Source: Bin87 sp964502995 (GTDB taxonomy: Bacteria > Chloroflexota > Dehalococcoidia > Lucifugimonadales > UBA3495). Taken from it: 18,699 nt of DNA. The notes beneath the pieces were generated by a model. That model was not told the DNA's origin, did no database searches, and worked only from the letters and a program-made list of their open reading frames with translations. Below are positions 7,356-14,438 of this stretch, one piece after another (the first letter of the stretch is position 1; each line of letters opens with the position of its first letter). The translations under genes were made by a program, and so were the position numbers. The DNA lies in the NCBI GenBank assembly GCA_964502995.1, contig CAZCZB010000059.1, forward strand, positions 1 to 18,699. Direction: 5' to 3'.

Positions 7356-7494
7356 CGACGATCCCGAGGTTTCGGCAAGCGCGCATATCGGCGCGCTGGA
7401 CATACCGCCGGGCTATGGGTATCATTCATTGCCACAGGTTGCAATGCAGCGCCACGCCGGGGTGATGGGTGGGCTGCCGGAGGAGGCCGCGCCT

Positions 7495-9702
7495 ATGGTT
7501 GAAGTCGCCAGTGACTCCACGGATCTTATCGCTCGCGTAACCGAATACGTGGACGAGACCGGTCAGGTTGACTCAATTCGGGCAGCCTACGACTTTGCCG
7601 CCCAATGCCACGATGGCCAGAAACGCCTGTCCGGCGATCCGTACATCGTCCATCCGCTGGCGGCGGCAACCATCCTGGCCGACCTCTACCTTGACCCGGA
7701 CACCATCAAGGCCGCCCTGCTGCACGATGTTCTGGAAGACTGCGGCGTGGAGGTCGATGACCTTGAGAACCGCTTTGGCAGGGACGTGGCCCGCCTGGTG
7801 GACGGCGTAACCAAGCTGGAACGGGTGGATTATCGCCCTCCGGGATCCAACGGCGCCACCGCAGCCGACGCCGAGAGTCTGCGCAAGATGCTGGTGGCCA
7901 TGGCCGAGGACATCCGCGTCGTTCTGATCAAGCTGGCCGACCGCCTGCACAACATGCGCACGCTGGACGCGCTGCCCGAACCCAAGCGCCGGCGCATCGC
8001 CCAGGAGACGCTGGACGTCTATTCGCCGCTGGCCCATCGCCTGGGCATCTGGGAACTGAAGTGGCAGCTTGACGACCTGGCGTTTCGTCATCTGGATGAG
8101 GCCAGGTACCGGGAGATCTCGCGGATGCTGGCGGCCCGCCGCTCCCAGCGCGAAGCCTACGTGGCCGACGTGTCTGAGCGCCTCCACGACGAACTCGCCG
8201 CCAACAACCTAGAGGCCGAGGTACACGGACGGCCCAAGGGTATCTACTCCATCCACAAGAAGATGGAGAAGTATGCGACCCAGGGCAAGGAACTGAACGA
8301 AATCTACGACCAGTATGCCCTGCGCGTCATCGTGGACGACGTACCGGACTGCTACGCCGCGCTGGGCGTGGCCCACCGGATGTGGAGTCCGATACCCGGC
8401 CAGTTCGACGACTATATCGCCACGCCCAAGCAGAATATGTACCAGGCCCTGCACACCACCGTCCACTGCGACGGCGGCCACCCGCTGGAAGTGCAGATCA
8501 AGACCCGCGACATGCACAACGTGGCCGAGTATGGCGTCGCCGCCCACTGGCGTTACAAGGAACGGGCCGGCACCGCGGCCGGCGGGCGCTTTGAAGAGCG
8601 CATGACGTGGCTGCGGCAACTGCTGGAATGGCAGCGCGAGACTCCGGACACCGACGAGTTTCTGCAATCCGTCCGCGAGGACCTGTTCCTCGACCAGGTT
8701 TTCGTGTACACGCCCAAGGGCGACATCGTGGAACTGGCCGCCGGCGCCACGCCCATCGACTTCGCCTACAAGATTCACACCGACCTGGGCCACCGGATAT
8801 CCGGCGCCAAGGTCAACGGCCGCCTGGTGTCGCTGGACACCCCGCTGGAGAACGGCGATACCGTGGAGGTTGTGGCCGGCAAGACCGGGCGCGGGCCGTC
8901 CCCCGACTGGCTCAATCCGGCCCGCGGCTACGTGGCGACCAACAGCGCGCGCCAGAAGATACGCTCGTGGTTCAACCGGCAGGCCCGCAGCGCCAACATC
9001 ACCCGGGGACGAGACCTGCTGCGACGTGAACTCCACCGCATGGGCGTCAAGCTCGCCGACCGCGAGGTGCTGACCCTGTGCCGGTTCGACACCATGGAGG
9101 ACCTGCTGGCCGCGCTTGGCTCCGGCGAACTGAGCGATTCTGCGCTGGCCGACCGGCTCGCGGAACACCGCGGCAAGGAGGACGAGGCCGCCGCGTGGAT
9201 GCCGCCGCTCAAGGGCCCGCCGCGCCTGGACAGCCCCACCTCCGGCATATCGGTGCTCGGCGTTGGCGACCTGCTGACGCGCATCGCCACCTGCTGCAAC
9301 CCCATCCAGGGCGATGCAATCATCGGCTTCGTCACCCGCTCCCGGGGCGTCAGCGTCCACAAGGTGGAATGCAAGAACGTGCTGAACGAGGACGAAAAGG
9401 AACGGCTGGTGCCGGTCGCGTGGGGTGAGAAGCAGGAGTTGTACCCGGTGCGTGTGCGCATCGAGGCCATCGACCGGGTGGGCCTGCTGCGCGACGTGTC
9501 CACCAAGCTGTCCGAGGACAAGATCAACATTGCGTGGGTGGTGACCCGTGAGAACGACAACGCCACCGTCAGCATGGAACTGACCATACACATCGCCGGC
9601 CTGCCGCAACTCAACCGGGTGTTCTCCCGCATTGAGGGAATACGCGGCGTGACCTCGGTGAGCCGGGTAACGGGCAGCCCCCTTCGGCAAACGGAGCGGT
9701 GA
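7495..9702 (+). CDS. relA: RelA/SpoT-type (p)ppGpp synthetase/hydrolase
   Basis: Rel proteins make and break the stringent-response alarmone (p)ppGpp. The 735-residue product has the full long-Rel layout. The HD hydrolase domain carries the intact motif HDVLED (His77-Asp78..Glu81-Asp82). The synthetase domain at about 195-370 contains NMYQALHTTV and LEVQIKTRDMHNVAEYG. A TGS domain starts near 401 and an ACT domain near 651. The synthetase motif is Q303-F-D-D, closer to the E-x-D-D of synthetase-only RelA than to the R-x-K-D of bifunctional enzymes. ATG 7495 was chosen for its AGGAGG (7481-7486). Upstream in-frame codons run through two REP hairpins. It overlaps the next gene by four bases. 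Confidence 0.94.
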   Translation: MVEVASDSTDLIARVTEYVDETGQVDSIRAAYDFAAQCHDGQKRLSGDPYIVHPLAAATILADLYLDPDTIKAALLHDVLEDCGVEVDDLENRFGRDVARLVDGVTKLERVDYRPPGSNGATAADAESLRKMLVAMAEDIRVVLIKLADRLHNMRTLDALPEPKRRRIAQETLDVYSPLAHRLGIWELKWQLDDLAFRHLDEARYREISRMLAARRSQREAYVADVSERLHDELAANNLEAEVHGRPKGIYSIHKKMEKYATQGKELNEIYDQYALRVIVDDVPDCYAALGVAHRMWSPIPGQFDDYIATPKQNMYQALHTTVHCDGGHPLEVQIKTRDMHNVAEYGVAAHWRYKERAGTAAGGRFEERMTWLRQLLEWQRETPDTDEFLQSVREDLFLDQVFVYTPKGDIVELAAGATPIDFAYKIHTDLGHRISGAKVNGRLVSLDTPLENGDTVEVVAGKTGRGPSPDWLNPARGYVATNSARQKIRSWFNRQARSANITRGRDLLRRELHRMGVKLADREVLTLCRFDTMEDLLAALGSGELSDSALADRLAEHRGKEDEAAAWMPPLKGPPRLDSPTSGISVLGVGDLLTRIATCCNPIQGDAIIGFVTRSRGVSVHKVECKNVLNEDEKERLVPVAWGEKQELYPVRVRIEAIDRVGLLRDVSTKLSEDKINIAWVVTRENDNATVSMELTIHIAGLPQLNRVFSRIEGIRGVTSVSRVTGSPLRQTER

Positions 9703-11126
9703 AATTGGGCTCCCCGGCGGGAGCGTCCTCAGTCTCCCGGGCGGTTCTCAGCGTGACGACGGCCAAGCTGGCGGTCGCCGCGGCGGTGTTCCTCGCAATA
9801 CTGCTGATCCCAACGCCCGAAGGACTCACGGTTGAAGGGCAGCGCTGCCTGGCCGTGATGACCTTTGTGGTCATCCTGTGGGCCACCGAGGTCCTCCACT
9901 CCAGCGTTGCCGGAATTATCGGCGTCGTGCTGCTGGTGCTGTTCGGAGCCGTTCCCGGCATCGGCGAGGCGGTGTACGGGTTCTCGCAGCCGGTGTGTTA
10001 CTTCCTCATCGGCATCCTGACGCTGGGGCTGGCGGTACACCAGTCCGGCCTGGCCGAGCGCATGGCGATATTCCTGATGCGCGGCGCGGTGGGCAGTCCG
10101 TTCCTGCTCTACTTGCAGATGCTCTTTTCATTCGCCGCGCTCACCTTTGCGCTGCCTTCCGCCAGCACCAGGGGCGCGATCATGGTCCACGTGTACGAGC
10201 AGGTGCTGGAACAGTGGAACATCCCCCAGGGCCATCCCTTCTACAACGCCACCATGATGGCCATGGGCGCCCTCAACCGCCTGGGATCGACTGCGCTGCT
10301 GGCCGGCGGCATAACGCCCGTGGTGGCGTCGGGCCTGCTGGGAGACTTCTCCTGGACCCAGTGGTTCGTGATTATGAGCGTGCCCTTCTACGCAAACCTC
10401 GTGGTGGGCGGCACGATCCTGTTCCTGTTCTACCGATCCGGTTTCCGCAATGCCGCCGTTTCCGCTGCGGCGCCGGCGCCTGGCCCCATCAAGGCGGCGG
10501 AAATCCGCGCCGGGGCCATCGTGATTTTCACGGCGCTGATGTGGTTCACCGACTTCGCCCACGGGCTGCATCCGTCGGTGCCGGTGCTCATCGCCCTGTG
10601 CCTGATCCTGCTGCCCCGCGTGGGCATCCTGACCTGGGGCGAGTTCGAGCGCAACGTGGGCTGGACCAACTTCTTCGTCATCGCCACGTCGTTGTCGCTG
10701 GCCCACGCCCTGGTGTCCAGCGGGGCAGCGTCCTGGTTCTCCGAAACGCTGGTGGGCGGAGTATCCCAACTGGTCGCCCAACCCTTGTTGGCGCTGCTGG
10801 CCCTGGCCGTGTGTTTCTCAGTGCTGAGGATGCTGATGCCCAACATCGCGGGGTACCTGGCCCTGGTGATACCGGTCGCAATGGCCACCGGAGAATCGCT
10901 GGGACTCAACCCCCTGGTGTGCGGAATGGCGGCCGTGGTGGTGGGAGATTCGGCGGTGTACTACGGCGCGGGCGGCACCTCGGCGGTGTTCGTGTTCCAG
11001 CGGGCCAATATCCCCAACCCCGAAATTTTCCGGTTCGGCATGGCCATGACGGTGGCGGTGATCGCCGTGCTGCTGCTGCTGATAGTCCCCTACTGGGGGC
11101 TGGTGGGCTACCCGCTGGCGCCGTGA
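9699..11126 (+). CDS. DASS/SLC13-family anion transporter
   Basis: The 475-residue protein is strongly hydrophobic, with about 11-12 membrane helices. It resembles the divalent anion:sodium symporter superfamily, whose members carry dicarboxylates, citrate or sulfate. The internal repeat shows in two related regions: FALPSASTRGAIMVHV (about 147-162) and LMPNIAGYLALVIPVAMA (about 381-398). The S-N-T motifs of classical members are poorly conserved, so substrate cannot be assigned. The start is GTG 9699, overlapping the Rel stop codon as GTGA. This implies translational coupling, and no closer Shine-Dalgarno is visible. A repeat array begins 27 bases after the stop. Confidence 0.82.
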   Translation: MKLGSPAGASSVSRAVLSVTTAKLAVAAAVFLAILLIPTPEGLTVEGQRCLAVMTFVVILWATEVLHSSVAGIIGVVLLVLFGAVPGIGEAVYGFSQPVCYFLIGILTLGLAVHQSGLAERMAIFLMRGAVGSPFLLYLQMLFSFAALTFALPSASTRGAIMVHVYEQVLEQWNIPQGHPFYNATMMAMGALNRLGSTALLAGGITPVVASGLLGDFSWTQWFVIMSVPFYANLVVGGTILFLFYRSGFRNAAVSAAAPAPGPIKAAEIRAGAIVIFTALMWFTDFAHGLHPSVPVLIALCLILLPRVGILTWGEFERNVGWTNFFVIATSLSLAHALVSSGAASWFSETLVGGVSQLVAQPLLALLALAVCFSVLRMLMPNIAGYLALVIPVAMATGESLGLNPLVCGMAAVVVGDSAVYYGAGGTSAVFVFQRANIPNPEIFRFGMAMTVAVIAVLLLLIVPYWGLVGYPLAP

Positions 11127-11152
11127 GCGGGTTCGGTGCCCGCTCCAAATCG

Positions 11153-11757
11153 CAGGGGCGAATAATTATTCGCCCCTACCTGCCGGATTGCGCGGCGGTG
11201 GAGACATTGACGCCGTGGTGCCGCGTTACGCCAGGCATCCGTAACCCGGAGGGTGCAGGGGCGAATAATTATTCGCCCCCGCCTGCCGGATTGCGCGGCG
11301 GTGGAGACATTGACGCCGTAGTGCCGCGTTACGCCAGGCATCCGTAACCCGGAGGGTGTAGGGGCGAATAATAATTCGCCCCCACCTGCCGGATTGAGCG
11401 GCGGTCGGCTGGTTGACGCCGTGGTGCCGCGTTACGCCAGGCATCCGTAACCCGGAGGGTGTAGGGGCGAATAATAATTCGCCCCCACCTGCCGGATTGA
11501 GCGGCGGTCGGCTGGTTGACGCCGTGGTGCCGTATCACCCCAAGCAACCGCAACCCGAACGGCGTAGGGGCGAATAATTATTCGCCCCCACCTGCCGGAT
11601 TGCGCGGCGGTCGGTCGGTTGGTTGACACCGTGGTGCCGCATCACCCCAGGCATCCGTAACCCGGAGGGTGTAGGGGCGAATAATCATTCGCCCCCACGT
11701 GCCGGATTGCGCGGCGGTCGGTTGGTTGACGCCGTAGTGCCGCATCACTGCAGCCAG
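11153..11757. repeat. Tandem array of six ~103-bp units, each with a REP-like palindrome
   Basis: Units start at 11153, 11256, 11359, 11462, 11565 and 11672. The first four are 103 bp each, the fifth 107 bp (a 4-bp insertion), and the last is truncated. Each begins with AGGGGCGAATAAT and its inverse ATTCGCCCC, the AT-core REP-like palindrome. A middle CCGGATTGcGCGGCGGT segment follows, then a second inverted repeat GTTACG/CGTAAC with a 9-nt spacer (intact in units 1-3) and CCCGGAGGGTG. The array fills the gap between two convergent genes. Open frames across it are repeat artefacts. The unit length and the lack of unique spacers exclude CRISPR. Confidence 0.93.
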
Positions 11758-12296
11758 GCGTATACCCACATTGCGACGGCAAGGATTGCAAAAAACGCGA
11801 CCGCGACCACCAGCCGTGTGAACCAGCGCCGCATCCGACGCCGGCGTTCGCGCGCGCGGCGGATGTCGGCCCGGTAGTCCCAGGGACGGCGCGCCTTCCT
11901 GCCGTCCTTCCACACGCCGCGCCGTTTGCTGATGGCCTCCGCCTCGGCCTCGGGGAATCCCAGGTCGCGCCCGCCGTAACGCCGGTACCAGTAGGCCATC
12001 CCGGAGCGCACCATCGCCACGTTGATGGACTCGCGCCCGCGACGCGACGGGTACAGCAATCCGACGGTGCGGCCGTAGCGGTCGGTGGCCCGTTCCTCCA
12101 TGCGGATGCCGCCGCGCCGAACCAGCGACGCCAACTGATCGCGGGCTTCCTTCCCGTAGGGTTGGGACATCTCCGGCGCGTCGATGCCGTAGAGCCGCAC
12201 CGGAAAGGGCCGGCGCAGAAAGCTGAACAGCCCGCCGTACTTCACCTCCAGCGAGTCGCCGTCCACCACCCTGCGTATGCGTATCCTGCGGGTCAT
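11745..12296 (-). CDS. Thermonuclease (SNase-like) domain protein with C-terminal membrane anchor
   Basis: The 183-residue product has the staphylococcal nuclease fold signature: VVDGDSL (residues 10-16), VRLYGIDAPE (33-42) with the catalytic Arg34, Asp39 and Glu42 positions, and DRYGRTVG (72-79) with Arg76. Residues 150-160 are very basic (RRARERRRRMRR), followed by a hydrophobic segment at about 162-182 that reaches the C-terminus, giving a tail-anchored topology. No signal peptide is seen, so the nuclease domain would face the cytoplasm unless inverted. It overlaps the upstream small gene by ATGA. Its stop codon lies inside the last unit of the repeat array. Confidence 0.88.
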   Translation of the reverse strand: MTRRIRIRRVVDGDSLEVKYGGLFSFLRRPFPVRLYGIDAPEMSQPYGKEARDQLASLVRRGGIRMEERATDRYGRTVGLLYPSRRGRESINVAMVRSGMAYWYRRYGGRDLGFPEAEAEAISKRRGVWKDGRKARRPWDYRADIRRARERRRRMRRWFTRLVVAVAFFAILAVAMWVYAWLQ

Positions 12297-12505
12297 CCAC
12301 CCAGGCAGCGCAGACTGCGGCGACGGCGGCGGGCGGGTCGATCAGCCCGTTCTGCGCGAAGTTCGGCCAACCCCACCTTGAGCTGCTCAATAGCTGCTTC
12401 CGCAACAGCAGCGCGTTGATTGGCTTCCGCCGCTTGCAGATTTGCTTCCGCTGCCCGTTGGTTGGCCTCACGCGCCAGTTTATGGAAAAAGTAGCTTGAT
12501 AGCAC
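12293..12505 (-). CDS. Small coiled-coil protein, translationally coupled to the nuclease
   Basis: The 70-residue protein has three near-identical heptads (EANQRAA, EANLQAA, EANQRAA, about residues 13-33), a continuing amphipathic helix to about residue 53, and a basic tail RPARRRRRSLR. I do not recognise a family. The start is GTG at 12505, preceded by GGGAGG about 10 bases upstream. Its stop overlaps the nuclease start (ATGA), so the two are probably made together and may form a complex. It may be a multimerisation partner, but this is inferred only from the coupling. Confidence 0.6.
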   Translation of the reverse strand: MLSSYFFHKLAREANQRAAEANLQAAEANQRAAVAEAAIEQLKVGLAELRAERADRPARRRRRSLRCLGG

Positions 12506-12777
12506 GATTGCAACACCTCCCGATCATGTCATGGTCGGGCCGGTTATCTGAAATATCCTCATCCGGTGGGACGTCCCGCTTGATGTCGGGGTCGATCAGG
12601 GGCGCCTGCCGGTATGGAGCAGTAGTTGCCAGTATAGCGATAATCCGCATCAGCAGAAACTCGGCCACCACCGGCGAGGCGGCCAGAGCATGGGTCCGAA
12701 GGAGCGCCCGGGGGCGCAGTCCTTCGGGTCGCGGTCCGACGTCGCCTTCGGCGCGGGTGGTCGTCATCGTCCGCCCG
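12506..12777. other. Intergenic region, no confident gene
   Basis: This 272-bp stretch lies between the sulfurtransferase stop and the small coiled-coil gene, both on the minus strand. A minus-strand open frame crosses it but has no recognisable protein features. It contains a 10-bp palindrome GGGACGTCCC (12568-12577) and, on the minus strand, a TATACT (12631-12636) that could be a -10 element for the downstream pair. No matching -35 is clear. Confidence 0.4.
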
Positions 12778-13617
12778 TCACACCGTCATCGGCGTGTCGT
12801 CGCGGTTGGCCCACTCTCCCATGGATGCGTCGTAGTTCTTGGCGTTCTCGAAACCGACCAGGCGGAGTACGAAGTTTCCGTGCGCCGCACGGATGCCGGC
12901 CTGTCAATAGGAGTACGCCGTCTTGTCGGGCGTGATGCCATGGTCGGCGAGTATCTGCCGGATCTCGGCGGCCGGCTTGAACTCGTGGGTGTTGCGGTCC
13001 ATCAGGTTGAACCATTCCAGGTGAACCGCGCCGGGCACATGGCCCTGCCGGTTGTTGCGGTAGTTGGGCGCGGACCCGTCCCACTCGCCGTCGCTGCGAA
13101 CGTCCCACACCACCACGTTGTCCAGAGTGCAGGCCTCCTTGAGTTCGTCGCCGGTGGCGATGAACGACTCGTCGGCGCGTGGCGTGAACGTGACCGACGC
13201 CGGCGGACGCGGCCGGCCGAAGTCCACGGACTGCCCCGCGTTGACCCACGCGCGCCACCCGCCGTTGAGCACCTTGACGTCGGTGTGGCCGTAGTAGTTG
13301 AACACCCACCAGATGCGAGCGGCGGTGAGACCCTGGGCGTGGTCGTAGGTGACGACGGTGGTGTCGTCGCCGATGCCGTAGCCCTCGGCCATGGCCTTGA
13401 ACTGCTCGGGATTCATGACGTGCTGGCGGTCGGTGTCGGGGTTTTTGGCCCAGTTGTCGGCGACGTGGGCGGCGCCGGGGATGTGTCCGCGCTGCCAGGC
13501 GTCGGCGGTGTTGGCGCAGTCGAGAATGACCACGTTGGGGTCGTCCAGGTGCGCGGCGACCCAGGCGGCGTCGGTGAGATATTCGGGGTGAGCGTAGCCA
13601 TCGGCGGCGGTGGTCAT
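12778..13617 (-). CDS. Two-domain rhodanese sulfurtransferase, predicted selenoprotein (Sec238)
   Basis: Thiosulfate/mercaptopyruvate sulfurtransferases move sulfane sulfur via a persulfide on a single cysteine in the second rhodanese domain. Here the frame from ATG 13617 (SD CAGGAG 8 bases upstream) runs through both domains (VLNGGWRAWVNAG ends the first; VVWDVRSDGEWDG opens the second). It then meets TGA at 12906-12904, exactly where TYCQAGIRAA is expected. Continuing in frame gives QAGIRAAHGNFVLRLVGFEN, a NYDASMGEWANRDDTP segment and a stop at 12780-12778. That is 279 residues with residue 238 encoded by TGA, the usual family length. A SECIS-like hairpin follows. A Cys-to-stop mutation or sequence error is the alternative. 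Confidence 0.8.
12877..12893 (-). promoter_or_regulatory. Candidate bacterial SECIS hairpin downstream of the in-frame TGA
   Basis: On the minus strand UCCGUGC pairs perfectly with GCACGGA around the loop GGC. The stem begins 11 nt after the TGA and the loop Gs are at +18 and +19. Bacterial SECIS elements lie within the coding region just after UGA, with a guanine at the start of a short apical loop at about this distance. An outer CAGGC/GCCTG pairing (+1 to +5 with +41 to +45) could extend it. SelB would bind it to insert Sec. Confidence 0.65.
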
Positions 13618-13737
13618 GTGCAGGCTCCTGAGTGATGAATGGATGGCGGGATTGTAGGGTGCCGCAACCCGGCGGGTCAACGGCGGCGGCGCGATGCGGA
13701 TGTTCCGACGGCGGGACAACCGATGCCTGCCAGGTGT

Positions 13738-13778
13738 TATCCTGTTGTAATCAGGAGTGTATCGCCATGGTCAGGATA
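13738..13778 (+). promoter_or_regulatory. Inverted repeats over the antitoxin start, possible autoregulatory operator
   Basis: TATCCTG (13738-13744) and CAGGATA (13772-13778) form a 7-bp inverted repeat that spans the ribosome binding site and start codon of the antitoxin. A tighter CCTG/CAGG pair is at 13741-13755. Toxin-antitoxin operons are often repressed by their own complex at such sites. No regulator binding is shown, and an mRNA hairpin that masks the start is equally possible. Confidence 0.3.
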
Positions 13779-14051
13779 CAACTGGACATACCCGACGACG
13801 AACGAGCGCGGTTCGCCAGGCAAGCAGAGCGCGAGGGCATGACGCTGGACGCATGGCTGATTTCGGTGGCGCGTCAACGAATCGTAGTGCCCGACTCCGC
13901 GAGGGATGTTGATGAATCGGCAGAACTGCGTGAGTTGGAAGATATCTGGAAGTGGTGCGACTCTTTGCACGGCGGCGAGAGGGAACCCGATTGGGAAGAA
14001 CACCTCAAGAATATGGAAGCATCTCGGATGGAAGGACTGCCGGAAGTATGA
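13767..14051 (+). CDS. Antitoxin of a VapBC-like pair
   Basis: The 94-residue product begins MVRIQLDIPDDERARFARQA, a short strand followed by helices (EREGMTLDAWLISVARQRI), the layout of ribbon-helix-helix-type antitoxins. The acidic, Trp-rich C-terminal half (WKWCDSLHGGEREPDWEE) would bind the toxin. ATG 13767 was chosen because family-like sequence begins there and CAGGAG is 10 bases upstream. In-frame sequence upstream is low-complexity. It overlaps the toxin gene by ATGA. The assignment comes mainly from its partner. Confidence 0.8.
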   Translation: MVRIQLDIPDDERARFARQAEREGMTLDAWLISVARQRIVVPDSARDVDESAELRELEDIWKWCDSLHGGEREPDWEEHLKNMEASRMEGLPEV

Positions 14052-14431
14052 CGTTCCTGGATACCAACGTTTTCATGTACACCGTCGGGGGTGACCACCC
14101 GTTACAGAATGACGCCAGGGATTTCATTCGCACGGCCGTCCGTAACCGGACACCGCTATGCACGTCGGCGGAAGTACTGCAAGAACTGGCGCACGCATAT
14201 TTGCCGGTGGGCAGGAGCGGCGTTTTTGACGCTGCCTTGGCTGTCATTCGGGCCGCTCAGGTGGAAGTCTGGCCTCTCGAAGAGGCTGACGTAATCCTCG
14301 CCCGCCAACTGCAGGAGCGGCATCCCGACCTGTCGGCCCGAGACCTTTGCCACCTGGCGTCATGCCAACGTCGCGGCGTCACCGAAGTGATGACCTTCGA
14401 CCGCGGGCTGGCGGCCGCTTTCGCTGAATAA
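14048..14431 (+). CDS. PIN-domain ribonuclease toxin (VapC-like)
   Basis: VapC toxins are Mg-dependent endoribonucleases that cleave tRNA or rRNA to stop translation. The 127-residue product has the PIN acidic set: Asp5 in LDTNVFMY, Glu42/Glu46 in SAEVLQE, Asp99 in SARDLCHLA, and Asp118 in TFDRGL. All the expected catalytic positions are present, so the toxin looks intact. The start overlaps the antitoxin stop (ATGA), a translationally coupled pair. The broken type ISP gene begins 8 bases after its stop, so the pair sits at the edge of a defence-gene segment. Confidence 0.92.
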   Translation: MTFLDTNVFMYTVGGDHPLQNDARDFIRTAVRNRTPLCTSAEVLQELAHAYLPVGRSGVFDAALAVIRAAQVEVWPLEEADVILARQLQERHPDLSARDLCHLASCQRRGVTEVMTFDRGLAAAFAE

Positions 14432-14438
14432 TGCCCTC

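Noticed and set aside
7267..7494. Longer Rel protein starting at 7267
   Set aside because: The extra 76 codons read through two REP-like hairpins, show no family sequence and lack a Shine-Dalgarno. ATG 7495 has AGGAGG and gives the normal length.
8209..9690. Long minus-strand frame opposite the Rel gene
   Set aside because: A GC-rich antisense shadow of a conserved gene, with no domain of its own.
11108..11629. Minus-strand open frames in the array with repeated peptide GRIIIRP and NQPTAAQSGRWG
   Set aside because: They arise because the repeat happens to lack stops in that frame. The 103-bp unit is not a multiple of three, so each frame covers only part of the array, and no ribosome site is present.
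11153..11757. Tandem array considered as CRISPR
   Set aside because: Units are about 103 bp and similar along their whole length, there are no unique spacers of 30-40 bp, and no cas genes are nearby.
12480..12767. Small minus-strand protein of 95 codons after the sulfurtransferase
   Set aside because: No recognisable domain, no ribosome site, and it overlaps the start of the better-supported coiled-coil gene in another frame.
12778..12906. Sulfurtransferase as a simple nonsense-mutated pseudogene
   Set aside because: Kept as the alternative. It is less likely because the TGA replaces exactly the catalytic Cys, there is no other damage in 280 codons, and a SECIS-like hairpin follows.
12904..13719. 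Sulfurtransferase as a 271-residue protein starting at 13719 and ending at the TGA at 12904
   Set aside because: The start lacks a Shine-Dalgarno and the first 34 residues are low-complexity; ATG 13617 has CAGGAG. The end would delete the active site while clear family sequence continues in the same frame.
13632..13766. N-terminal extension of the antitoxin
   Set aside because: Low-complexity Cys/Gly-rich sequence over the promoter region between divergent genes; the start at 13767 has a ribosome site and family-like sequence.
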